A program made the position numbers and the translations under genes. A stretch of DNA of 64,000 bases, taken from Chlorops oryzae (lineage: Eukaryota; Arthropoda; Insecta; Diptera; Chloropidae). Below are positions 54,626 through 64,000 of the stretch, piece after piece. The stretch's first letter is position 1; each line of letters opens with the position of its first letter. A model generated the notes under the pieces. The model worked only from the letters and a program-made list of their open reading frames with translations, made no database searches and was not told the origin of the DNA. The stretch covers positions 49,155,004 through 49,219,003 of the forward strand of contig CM035807.1 of assembly GCA_020466095.1 (NCBI GenBank), read 5' to 3'.

Positions 54626-54691
54626 ATCAACCACTTTCCATTTTTGAAAAAAGTCAGCCATATTGGATCCGCGACACAAAAATAAAAGTAC

Positions 54692-55130
54692 ATGCGAAAA
54701 AAAAAACTTTTTTGTATAATAGAGAGATTTCTTTCAAAGGATTCCGTTGAAGACGACAAATATTTCTTCAACCTTTTCCGCCAGTACGCTACAGCCAGCA
54801 CCGGTCGCATCGGTGTCTCTGCTGATTATTTTTCTCCCCGTTTGGCTTATAGAACTCAATTGGAGTCGAAAATTATTGATAAATCAGTTCCCGAAAATAC
54901 GCTTCACACAGCAGTGGTCGCCTACTTCACGCCGAGCAAAATTGTAAATCCTCTAATATTCATTGAGCCTTATAGAAATTATTTGAGGCGCTACAACGGG
55001 CATTGGTCGCCCCTATCCATCGAAAATACAATTTTACGGGATTTAGGAAATTTATATCGCAACGCAGTAATATTGAATATTCGCTGCCACGGTTGCATAT
55101 TGAACAATAAATAAATATAAATAATCCTGT
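54692..55130 (+). other. Leader or LTR-like sequence before the BEL gag
   Basis: An open frame of 140 codons runs here, but its residues show no domain and the region ends TGTGTGGTCAGGCGATTT, resembling a primer-binding/leader segment before gag. I treat it as non-coding. Confidence 0.35.
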
Positions 55131-55190
55131 GTGGTCAGGCGATTTCCCAGCCACATTTTCTCCCCTTTTCGTGAAATTGATTCCGTTATA

Positions 55191-56192
55191 ATGGCGCCTC
55201 CCAGTTTTATAGAAGCTGCCGAAGATCTAGTGCAAGTATGCAAGGATTTATCCAGCGGTGATGCGGCGAATCAAACTGAGTCTCTGCTGTACTTCAAGAT
55301 AGAAGAAATCGATTCTTATTGGCGGACTGCCAAGAATGCCTTCCAAGTGGCTCGAACAGCTGAAGGAGCGAATGCCGAAGCGTATGAAACGCTCCAATAT
55401 ACCCTAACGCACTGTCGGAATACGTACCTCCAGACCAAGGCACATCTACAAGAAATGATAAAGCTAATGAGCATCGAGACGCTGCCACTATCCAGTACCC
55501 ATGCGCCGCACCAAATCGATCAACCGGAATCTGATGACTATATATGGGTGCCCCCGTGTGATGTCATGACCTTTTCTGGTGGATACAACGAATGGCCAGC
55601 GTTCCGCGACATGTTCACTGCCGTGTACGTGAATAATCACCGATGTCCACCCGTACAAAAATTGTTCCACCTCCGAAATAAGACAACAGGTCCCGCCGGG
55701 GCAATTGTCCAAGGATACCCGCTCGTTGGAACCAATTTTACACCGGCGTGGAAGGCTTTCAAAGCGCGCTACGAAAACGAAAAAGATAAAAAACACCGTC
55801 AACGATTGCATTGCGATGATGAAGAGTCAAGGTGTTACCGATTTCTGGGGCGCGATGTTAGTCCATTTCTGTTCCAGCCGACTGCCAGCTACCACGATCG
55901 CCCATTGGGAGCAGTCACTTTCGATGCATCGAGAGCTGCCAACATGGGAGCAGATGAACAAGTTTCTCAGCAACCGTTTCAAAGTCGTTGAACGCCTCGC
56001 CAGCTTCACCAAAGTTAAAGCCCCCGTTCTGTCTTCTAGCCCAATGACTCCTTTGGCCAACGTGTTCCATACCGAGGGAAAATATAAGGTTTCTTGCGCA
56101 TTATGCAATGGCAATCATCGACTGCGACAAAGTGACACGTTCCTGGGACTCTCGGTCGACGACCGAATCCAATTCATCTCGAAACATAACAA
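55191..56192 (+). pseudogene. BEL/Pao gag, N-terminal part, frameshifted
   Basis: A BEL/Pao Gag with the DUF1759-type core. The ATG at 55191 (MAPPSFIEAAEDLVQVCKDL) opens the frame. The core reads DVMTFSGGYNEWPAFRDMF, TAVYVNNHRCPPVQKLFHLR and WKAFKARYENEK (to about 55780). After a frame change near 55790 it continues in the next frame with VTDFWGAMLVHFCSSRLPAT, then ELPTWEQMNKFLSNRFKVVE, and CALCNGNHRLRQSDTFLGLS, the first half of the zinc region. It stops where a LINE has inserted (about 56193). Some residues expected after YENEK seem deleted. Confidence 0.85.
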
Positions 56193-57135
56193 GCATAGTC
56201 AATTTCTTTTATTTGCTGATGACCTCAAGGTTTTCAAGAAAATAGAGAGTGTAGCTGATGTTACTGCAATGCAATATGACATTGATTCGATTAATGGGTG
56301 GTGTAATAAAAATCAATTGCATCTAAATATAAATAAATGTGTCTCTATAGGCTATAGCAAGTTGGTGTCTCCGGTTTATTCAGAATACCGTATAGGTTCA
56401 CACAGCCTTGTGAAGGTTGATATCGTGAAAGATTTAGGTATTGTCTTCGACAGCAAGTTTTATTTTAATGACCACATATCGTTTATACTTGCAAAATCGT
56501 ATTCAACACTTGCATTTATTCGTCGAAATAGTGTTTATTTCAATAATCCCTATACCTTCAGGGCTCTTTACGCATCAATGGTACGCTCTAAGCTAGAATA
56601 TGCTTCTGTAATTTGGAGTCCGTGCTATACCAAATATATATATCGACTTGAGCGTGTTCAAAAATCATTTTTACGGTTGGCTTTACGTAGTTTCAATTTC
56701 CATGCCTATTATCCTTCTTATGAAGCCCGTTGTCAACTTATTGGGTTGAAAACCTTAGAAACTCGGAGAAAAATAAGCTGCTTGCTTTTTATAACTGATA
56801 TAGTTGGAGGAAGGATAGACTCTCCACCCCTGTTAAAATTACTGAATTTCAATGTCCCTAGGATCAATCTAAGAAATAATGCAATTTTTTATTTAGGTGT
56901 ATGCCGAACCAACTATGCATCTAATGCGCTTATTTATAGATCCTTAAGCTTGTTCAACTTGGTATCCGTGAACTGCAATATTGAATTCACTTATTCCAAA
57001 GATAAGCTTAAACAAATATTAAATACCCATTTTTTATTTTATAATTGTAATTAATTAATTTTAAGAAATCGAATGCGTGGTCTGTTAGAAATTTGAAATT
57101 TCATTGACCTAACCAATAAATAAATAAATAAATAG
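56193..57135 (+). pseudogene. 5'-truncated LINE inserted into BEL gag
   Basis: The coding part starts at the catalytic box, QFLLFADDLKVFKK (FADD intact), and runs to the TAA at about 57054, through NGWCNKNQLHLNINKC, VKDLGIVFDSKFYFNDHISF, YTFRALYASMVRSKLEYASV and NLRNNAIFYLGVCRTNYASN. A 3' UTR ends in (AAAT)n at 57112-57134. It is related to the LINE at 4600-6070, but not the same subfamily. Downstream, the BEL gag resumes at once (CLNCLAANHLKAHC). Confidence 0.9.
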
Positions 57136-57136
57136 A

Positions 57137-57234
57137 TGTCTCAACTGCCTTGCTGCCAATCACCTGAAGGCCCATTGCCCCAGCACATTCCGCTGCGCGA
57201 AATGCAAGAAGCTGCACCATACTCCATTTTCCTA
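57137..57234 (+). pseudogene. BEL/Pao gag zinc-knuckle continuation
   Basis: Immediately after the LINE tail: CLNCLAANHLKAHCPSTFRC, then AKCKKLHHTPFS and a stop at 57232-57234. CLNCLAANHLKAHC is a CX2CX4HX4C knuckle continuing the CALCNGNHRLR part upstream, so the LINE split the zinc region. Confidence 0.8.
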
Positions 57235-57284
57235 ACTCAAGCTCAGCCCAGAATAATTCGGTTTCATCTTTTCAGTCTAACCAG

Positions 57285-57985
57285 GTGTCCGGCCCGTCGA
57301 CGACGAGCCAATCCGTGCAGGCTTCCGCACAACAGACGAAGATGAAGACCACTGTGGCAGCTAACAGTGGTGCTACTTCTTACGCACATGCGCATGTGGC
57401 CACCAGCCAACATCAAGTGCTATTGCGGACGGCTCTAGCCCATATTGTACATCAAGGAAAACGATTTCTGATGCGGGCACTCTTGGATCAGGGCTCACAG
57501 CGAACATTCAGAACGGAACGGATTCAACTCCAACTAGATTTGCCTTCATACGCGATGACTTGTAATATATCTGGCATGGGCGGGCAGCAAACCCAAATCG
57601 CAAAAAGAGAGTGCTCATTCACGCTTGCATCGCCCCGCTCTGACTTCGCCGAAAACATCAATGACATCGTGCTGCCGAAACTGACAAATTGGCTACCGTC
57701 ATCGAAAATACCGATAATCAATTTGAAAGATGTAGAGTCGCTCGATTTAGCTGATCCAAACTTCTTGTCGCCCAACCGCATCGATATGATTATTGGATCT
57801 GATCTTTTGCCAAAGATCGTATTGGCCGGCATGCACATAAATATTAGTGGAAGTCTGCTTGCACAAAACTCAGATTTCGGCTGGTACTTAAGTGGACTCA
57901 TCGCCGATGAAAATGTCCACACCTTCACCACCACCGTCTCCGCCGGAGATCACCATGAACGGCTCCACGAGCTGTTAGCAAAATG
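57285..57985 (+). pseudogene. BEL/Pao aspartic protease fragment
   Basis: Peptidase A17-like domain of a BEL/Pao pol: LLRTALAHIVHQGKRFLMRA, the active-site-like ALLDQGSQRTF, MGGQQTQIAKRECSFTLASP, PNRIDMIIGSDLLP and FGWYLSGLI. The rest of pol (RT, RNase H, integrase) is missing; coding homology ends near 57985, where a minus-strand Gypsy fragment begins. It lies in a different frame from the zinc knuckle upstream. Confidence 0.8.
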
Positions 57986-59450
57986 TCGAGTTTCGTCTGC
58001 GTTTGTTGGTTTTGGATAATTTTGAATTTTGTCAAATTTTGAGTCGTCCGGTGTTATTCCGTTGTCTGTACATTTGTGTCCCAGGAAAGTTACTTCGTGT
58101 TGGAAGAATGTGTTAGGATTTAACCTAAAGTTAGCTGAGCGACAGACTGTAAAGATGTGTCTAATGTTGTCTAACATGTGTTTTTCAGAACAACCGATTA
58201 CTATTAGGTCATCCATGTATACGAAAGCTTTGTTTGGGCCTAAGCCTGAGAAGGCTAATGACATCATTCGTTGGAATGAGTTTGGAGCTATCTTTAACCC
58301 AAAGGGTAATCGTTTGAATCTAAATGAGCCTTGGTCGCTAGAGAAGGATGTAAGGTCTCTAGATTTTTCATATAACTCAATTTGATGTAAACCTGAGGTT
58401 AGGTCTAAGCATGAAAAGTGTTTTGCTCTTCCTAGTTGGTCTAGTATATCATATTTTTTAGGTAATGGATATTTATCGGAAATGAGTTTCTTATGCAGTT
58501 GCCTGTAATCGATTACTAATCTCCATTTTGCTCTGGACTCCCTGGTGATGACTTTTTTGAACGTTTGTAATGAGAGACTGAAGGTTCTATTATGTCATCT
58601 TGTAGCATTTTTGTAATTTGTTTATTTATTTCGGGTCTGTGTGTATGGGGTATCCTATAATTTTTTATGTAGACCGGTGTTTGGTCATTTAGTTGTAGTT
58701 TTTGCTTATAGAAATTGTTATATGTTACTTTGTCGGATTTAAATGCGCATAACTTTAACAAATTTGCTTGGTTTTGTAAAGAGCAGTTATTTTTGAGATA
58801 GTCTAAGACGATATTTTTCCTATTGGGTAAATCCTGTCAATGTTAACAACATGGTAACACGAAGGGCTTTCTGTGATAATTTTTGGGCTATTATACGTTA
58901 AGTTTTGATTTAGAGTGTTTAATATTTTGAGAAAAGGTCTATTTTTATGGATGACGGTGCTGGCTATGTAGATGCCGTTAGAAATTGCCTGAGTGGGTAC
59001 TAAAATCTCGTCTTCGTTCACGTTAATGCTAATTTTTCTAATGACTTCTGATCGAGCGAGTAATGTGAGGTGTTGTGGTGCTGGAGATTCAATAATCGGT
59101 GTTTGGATAGCGCCTATCCCGTCTGGGCGTATAATTAGCAAGTTTTCGGTTTCATAGTTATAATCTGCAGCGTAGTTAAGTTTTTGAAGAAAATCTAATC
59201 CAATAATGCCATCGCACGGGATAGGGATATTAATATCTACTATTTGGAAATTATGATTGAGACAGTGGTCATTTATATATATTTTTGCTTTAAGTTCTCC
59301 TTTCGTTGGTATGGTACCTTCACCAATGCCGGTTAGTATGAATTTTATATTGTTATTTATGTTATGCGTGCGAATGAGATTATTTTCTTTGTAGATAGAT
59401 ATTTTTTTTTTGCACGTATTTTTATTATTGCATCCTCAAAAAACTTATGA
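57970..59450 (-). pseudogene. Ty3/Gypsy protease-RT relic (minus)
   Basis: From high coordinates: protease-side residues FILTGIGEGTIPTKGELKAK, IPIPCDGIIGLDFLQKLNYA (about 59360-59160), LLIIRPDGIGAIQTPI, a linker to about 58803, then RT: QTPVYIKNYRIPHTHRPEIN, ITKMLQDDIIEPS (to 58590), RAKWRLVIDYRQLHKKLISD, PLPKKYDILDQLGRAKHFSC, PFGLKIAPNSFQRMMSLAF, FVYMDDLIVIGCSEKHM (about 58225-58175) and VTFLGHKCTDNGITPDDS. It ends at HFAN (about 57972). Frame changes between the pieces make it a relic. The protease Asp motif and RNase H/integrase are not visible. Confidence 0.85.
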
Positions 59451-59477
59451 ACTAACAATAAGTGGAAAATCTTAATA

Positions 59478-59484
59478 CTAGAAC

Positions 59485-59560
<76 letters not shown>

Positions 59561-59562
59561 TA
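59478..59562. repeat. (AT)n microsatellite
   Basis: Nearly uninterrupted AT dinucleotides, ending TATATATATTAGGG, i.e. at the left edge of the next element. Confidence 0.95.
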
Positions 59563-62050
59563 TTAGGGTGTCCCAAAAATATGAAATTAATTTTTCGGAA
59601 ACGCATACCCTCCAATTTTTTTCTAAATGGCCCTATTAGCTTAAATATTAAATATTATTGAGATTGAAATACGATAACCCGTGCCGAATTGCCTTCGAAG
59701 TTTGGTATGAAGTCTCTTCAAATTGAGTCCCCCAAAAGTATGCATCGAAATTTTTTTTATATTAAAAATCGTGGGTTTTCTTGAAAATAATGCAACATTT
59801 CCACGATGTCAGAAATATATAGTGAAATAATGTTTATCATCATCATAGCTCGAACAAAACTTTTCTGGAAAATACTCAAAACTAATAGGAGATTTTAGCC
59901 CTAAATATTGACATGCATACCTTAAGGGTACAATTCATATCAAAATTCAACGCCTCAAATTTGTTAATTCTCGAATATCTCGCACATTTTTTACTTGATC
60001 TGGACATATAAGGGCTTAATATGTTACCAATGAAACTTGATAGTGGTTTTAAAAGTTTAAATATTTTATACGCAATGTATGGTATAGTAAAATATATTGT
60101 AAATCAGAAAAAAATTTGGAAATCATTGATTTTTCCGATTTTTTAACTTTCATAAGTCTCGTAGAACTCTTTGTAAGAGAAATTCATCACGTAAAGACCG
60201 TTTCCTCTTAAGGCACACTTTCATTTTAACTATCAAATGTTCTTGTACTTGCACATGGTGAAACATGTCCTCAAGTTATTTCGCAGAAATAAAAAATTAA
60301 GACAATCGCACAATATTTGCGGTGCCCACAGTCAATTGAAAATAACAGAGACGTAAAAATGGCATTTTTATAGTGGTCCGCGTTTAACAAATAATTATTT
60401 ATAGTGAAATTGTGGGGGTTGCTTTCTTAAAATAAGAAATTTTGTTCTATTGTGAAGATACAGAGGTATGTTTATGGAAAAAATTCTATTGCAAATTTTT
60501 TTTCTTGGAAAGCCTCTGAAGGCCCATACAAAAAGAAACCATTTTTTGAGTTGCTCTGATGTCAAAATAGTAGGACGAACTGCAACTATACGTTTTTTTT
60601 CCTTAAATAGTGTTTTATTTTTTATTCGTAATATAAAAAAGCTGAGTTACATTTAATTGTTTTTTTTTTTTTTTTTCAAATAAACGAATTGTTTCTGTTA
60701 TTTAAATTTTTTTTTACTAGCTTTTACAATATAGCTTAATTAAGGAATAAATGAGCCTTTTAAGGTACACATGTTCCTCGTAAGGCCCAAAAAGTCGTTT
60801 TTAAATCGTATTTTAAGAGCTTTTCCGATAAGGTTTTTTTGGTAGAATTTTTTGTTATTTTATAGAAAATTTATCAAATAAAACAACACAAAAACAATCG
60901 GGCCTGTATCATCAATACTTTGTACGCAGCAATGGAAAAGGTGTAAGGTGGGCCTTATGTGGTGCACTGACCTTACTTACAAACTATAACTGTAGTTTCT
61001 TAAGTTGGAGTTTCTTTACTAAAAAGAACACTTATTATATACCCAAAAACTATTACTATTTAATATTTTAATAGGTTTTTTGGTAAAAATTATTACTTTT
61101 TAAAACCGTTTTGCATAAGGGCAAGATTTTTGAGGTCTGTATGACATTTTAAGGCATTCTAAATTAAAAACAAGTTTTATATGGAAAAATTTGTTGGGTA
61201 TATAGTGGGGTGGTACGGGTGGTTTTGAGCGTGTGCGATTTTGATTTAACTTTTATATTTGCTTAATGTTATCAATAGAAGTATGAAACCTTCGTACTTT
61301 GGAGCGCTATAGCCTTCTTTGCTAGCATCTAAAAGTTCCAATGACATTCGGCTGGGCGTGGTCCTACCTTGACACCATTAAGTTTGCGATTGTTATCATG
61401 ACAAAAAAATTTAGAGGTTAGATACTCTAGTAAAAAGAGCTCCACCAAACTTATGGAAATTAAAAAATCTTAAACATTTAGAAAATTTTTCTGATTTTAA
61501 TTATATTTTACCAGACCAAACACTTGCGTATAAAAACTATAAAGATTTTATAATCGCAAGCCCATTAAATTGGTAACATTTTAAAACCATAATGTTACCA
61601 GGTCAAATTAAAAATGAGTGAGATATTTGAATATTAACAAATCTTAAGCGTTGAATTTTGATATGAATTGTACCCTTAAGGTATGCATGTCAATATTTAG
61701 GGCTAAAATCTCCAATTAATTTTGAGTATTTTCCAGAAAAGTTTTGTTCGAGCTATGATGATGATAAACATTATTTCACTATATATTTCTGACATCGTGG
61801 AAATGTTGCATTATTTTCAAGAAAACCCACGATTTTTAATATAAAAAAAATTTCGATGCATACTTTTGGGGGACTCAATTTGAAGAGACTTCATACCAAA
61901 CTTCGAAGGCAATTCGGCACGGGTTATCGTATTCCAATATCAATAATATTTCATATTTAAGCTAATAGGACCATTTAGAAAAAAATTGGAGGGTATGCAT
62001 TTCGATTTTTGGGAAAATAAAACCCTCCCTTATATCTTGGGACACCCTAA
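59563..62050. mobile_element. 2.5-kb element with very long inverted arms
   Basis: Ends TTAGGGTGTCCCAA and its complement, flanked by TA (59561-59562; 62051-62052). The left arm runs to about 60185 and the right arm from about 61425, roughly 600 bp each, with scattered substitutions and indels. Arm landmarks: CGATAACCCGTGCCGAATTG, CATCATCATAGCTCGAAC, GCATACCTTAAGGGTACAAT. The middle 1.2 kb has no coding signal. The left TA could be part of the (AT)n tract. Class is unproven; a Tc1/mariner-type non-autonomous element is likely. Confidence 0.85.
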
Positions 62051-62052
62051 TA

Positions 62053-63330
62053 TTAGGTTTAGTAAAAAGAAATCCATTATTTTTCCAATAGATGGCGTTA
62101 TTTATCTGCATCTCGCGTTGTATAAGTCCGATCGTGTTCCGCTAGGGCATTAGAAAGATGACAGTTCCTACTAAAAAAGCTTTTTTGACACTTTTTTGAT
62201 TAATTGATTCAGTTTTGTTTGAGAGCTTGTCAAAGATGGACATCAGCAAAGAGAAAATTCGCTACATTTTACAGTTTTTCTTCGATAAGGGAGAAAACGC
62301 AAGCCAGGCGGCTGAAAATGTGAATAGCGTTTATGGACCTGATACTGTAACAGCCAATCATGCGCAATATTGGTTTCGTCGATTCCGTTCCGGTAACTTC
62401 AATGTCAAGGATGCACCACGCACTGGAAGGCCAATTGTCGAAAATGTCGATAAAATCATGGAAATTATCGAGTCCGACCGTCATGTTAGCACTGTTTCGA
62501 TTGCAAAAGAGCTAAAGATTGCACAAAAAACCGTTTGGAACCATTTGAATAAGGCTGAATACACAAAGAAGCTCGATGTATGGGTGCCACACGAGTTAAC
62601 GCAAAAAAACCTCATAGACCGAATTTCCATCTGCGAATCGCTGCTGAACCGCAACAAAATCGACCCATTTCTGAAGCGGTTGGTGACTGGTGATGAAAAG
62701 TGGGTCACTTACGACAACGTCAAGCGAAAACGGTCGTGGTCGAAACACGGTGAACCGGCGGAAACGGTGGCCAAGCCAGGATTGACGGCCAGGAAGGTTT
62801 TGCTGTGTGTTTGGTGGGATTGGCAGGGAATTATCTACTATGAGCTGCTCCCATACGGCAAAACTCTTAACTCGGAACTCTACTGTCAACAATTGGAGCG
62901 TCTGAAGGAAGCAATCGCCCATAAGCGGCCAGCTTCGGCCAATAGGAGAGGAATTGTGTTCCATCAGGACAACGCCAGGCCACACACATCGATAGTGACT
63001 CGCCAGAAGCTCCGGGAGTTTGGTTGGGAGGTTCTTCTACATCCACCTTATAGTCCGGACCTGGCACCAAGTGATTACCATCTGTTCCTGTCCATGGCGA
63101 ACAATTTTGCTGGTGAAACATTCGCTTCAAGAGAGGCTTCTGAAATTCGACTGTCTCAATTTTTTGCTAATAGGAACGAGGGCTTCTATGAGAGAGGCAT
63201 AATGAAATTACCTTTAAAATGGCAACAAGTTATCGAACAAAACGGCGCATATTTGACCTAAATCGGGTCATTCTAACTATCTTAAATAAAGCCCTCAATT
63301 TAATGCAAAAATAATGGATTTCTTTTTACA
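62053..63330 (+). mobile_element. Mariner element, lineage 1, with intact transposase
   Basis: The 5' terminal repeat TTAGGTTTAGTAAAAAGAAA sits directly after a TA (62051-62052) that is also the right TA of the 59563 element. The 3' end matches the copy at position 1 to ATAATGGATTTCTTTTTAC and then diverges (CACTGTTGTG), so about the last dozen bases of the 3' repeat are missing or changed. Confidence 0.92.
62236..63261 (+). CDS. Mariner transposase, lineage 1, intact, 341 aa
   Basis: Cut-and-paste transposase. The ATG at 62236 (MDISKEKIRYILQFFFDKGE) is preferred; the in-frame TTG upstream is not needed. Helix-turn-helix regions (MDISKEK; VSIAKELKIAQKTVWNHLNK) precede the linker WVPHEL, and the D,D34D triad follows: TGDEKW, FHQDNARPHT and YSPDLAPSDYHLF with 34 residues between the last two aspartates. 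Unlike the copy at 157-1183, the first Asp is present and the A7 run keeps the frame. Length 341 is in the family's range (Mos1 345, Himar1 348). The sequence style is of the cecropia/mellifera-related mariners; I do not fix a subfamily. The altered 3' TIR may limit mobility. Confidence 0.94.
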   Translation: MDISKEKIRYILQFFFDKGENASQAAENVNSVYGPDTVTANHAQYWFRRFRSGNFNVKDAPRTGRPIVENVDKIMEIIESDRHVSTVSIAKELKIAQKTVWNHLNKAEYTKKLDVWVPHELTQKNLIDRISICESLLNRNKIDPFLKRLVTGDEKWVTYDNVKRKRSWSKHGEPAETVAKPGLTARKVLLCVWWDWQGIIYYELLPYGKTLNSELYCQQLERLKEAIAHKRPASANRRGIVFHQDNARPHTSIVTRQKLREFGWEVLLHPPYSPDLAPSDYHLFLSMANNFAGETFASREASEIRLSQFFANRNEGFYERGIMKLPLKWQQVIEQNGAYLT

Positions 63331-63735
63331 CTGTTGTGTGAAAACAGTGAATAATGCGTTTCAAAAAAATATTTGTTTTGAATTAATTTTATGAATAGAA
63401 ACCACTAACCCATATTATTGGTTATAGTTTTAAAAAACCCGTCATAGATTGAGGTTTGCGGCATTTGACTCGAAAATTTATTTTTTTCTACTAGGGCCTT
63501 TATTTGGCCAGTTAGGGGATGGAACCCAAAATTCAGTTTTAATAAAAGTAATAATTATAACATATTATTAAAACATACCAAAAACGAATCCAATATTCTT
63601 CATATTAGGCTCGTTTAAAAGGTAATTTTGTAAATTTTTCGAATATGCATACTGAACATGCTCGTTCTTGTTCCTACGGCATCTATATTATAGATTGAAG
63701 TTCGTGAGGCATTTGTCTTTAATTTAAGCCTATTT
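63331..63735. other. No recognisable feature
   Basis: AT-rich sequence after the mariner; the first bases (CACTGTTGTGTGAAAACAGTG) form a short imperfect inverted repeat. No gene seen. Confidence 0.4.
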
Positions 63736-64000
63736 TTGTATGGGGACCCCCCTAAGGAGGGGAGATGGAGGGTAGGTATGTTTGAAGAAAATATTTGGGG
63801 TAAAAATAATGGGGGTCGGTCATATATATCATCCCCTAGGAGGGGTTTGACTGTAGTGACAGCCATTTTGTATGAAATCGTGATAAAATTAAGAAAATTT
63901 TGTATGGGCGACCCCCTAAGGAGGGGAGATAGGGGGTCAGTATGTTGGGAAAAAATGTTAGGAAGAAAAAGTTAATGGGGGTCGGTCAAACATTTGACTC
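63736..64000 (+). repeat. Tandem repeat with GGGGTCGGTC and GGAGGGGAGAT phrases
   Basis: Two units about 165 bp apart: TGTATGGGGACCCCCCTAAG / TGTATGGGCGACCCCCTAAG, both followed by GAGGGGAGAT and, later, AATGGGGGTCGGTCA. It continues past the window edge. Overlapping short frames are not genes. Confidence 0.7.

Noticed and set aside
53315..54810. Arg/Glu/Gly-rich or Ser/Pro/Leu-rich frames
   Set aside because: They are translations of the CT microsatellite.
54692..55114. 140-codon open frame as a protein gene
   Set aside because: No recognisable motif, and the stretch leads straight into a BEL leader; coding status not supported.

Overview
The window looks like intergenic or heterochromatin-like DNA from a large dipteran genome (possibly a calyptrate or tephritid fly; the sequence alone does not fix the species). 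The base composition is AT-rich. Introns, (TCCG)n-tailed dispersed repeats, CCCAGCG/GGGTATA-ended repeats and a mariner very close to horn-fly Himar1 all point to Diptera. I recognise no host gene. Almost everything identifiable is a transposable element or a relic of one, often nested two or three deep.

Layout. 1-10.3 kb: a broken mariner cut by the window edge, a decayed Ty3/Gypsy pol, a 5'-truncated LINE reverse transcriptase (+), a second LINE (-) split by a Himar1-like mariner, and another LINE tail. 10.4-16.6 kb: two copies of a dispersed repeat (family B). The first is opened by a CACAGTG-ended, Transib-like element and by an intact Himar1-like mariner on the minus strand; a tRNA-derived SINE-like sequence lies between the copies. 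16.6-24.2 kb: a full-length Gypsy element with identical 186-bp LTRs, inserted in a larger inverted repeat and itself carrying a Foldback-like element with repeat-built arms (7 and 4 monomers) and a 9-bp target duplication. 24.2-33.2 kb: a composite bounded by hAT-type ends with an 8-bp duplication. It holds two copies of dispersed family A, a smaller hAT, a TTAA-flanked MITE, a tRNA-like SINE and an R4/Dong-like LINE end sitting in a (TAA)n tract.

33.2-46.4 kb: a 985-bp TIR element with a conserved orphan ORF, a Helitron relic (helicase C-terminus, CTAA end) with a nested hAT, a Jockey-like LINE relic (-), an errantivirus-type LTR plus primer-binding site, and an intron-containing transposase gene interrupted by a 1.6-kb TIR element. 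46.4-49 kb: a third family A copy holding a second Transib-like element, whose two ends show RSS-like heptamer-12-nonamer and heptamer-23-nonamer arrangements. 49-59.5 kb: a short TA-flanked MITE, a 1.2-kb CT-rich array, a BEL/Pao gag-protease relic split by a LINE, and a minus-strand Gypsy protease-RT relic. 59.5-64 kb: a 2.5-kb element with arms of about 600 bp, abutting at a shared TA an intact mariner related to the broken copy at position 1.

Three transposase reading frames matter most: an intact Himar1-like one (13027-14073, -), an intact second-lineage mariner (62236-63261, +), and the broken relatives of each. The most unusual signals are the 12/23 RSS-like ends at 47362-48802 and the Foldback-like element at 21543-23259.
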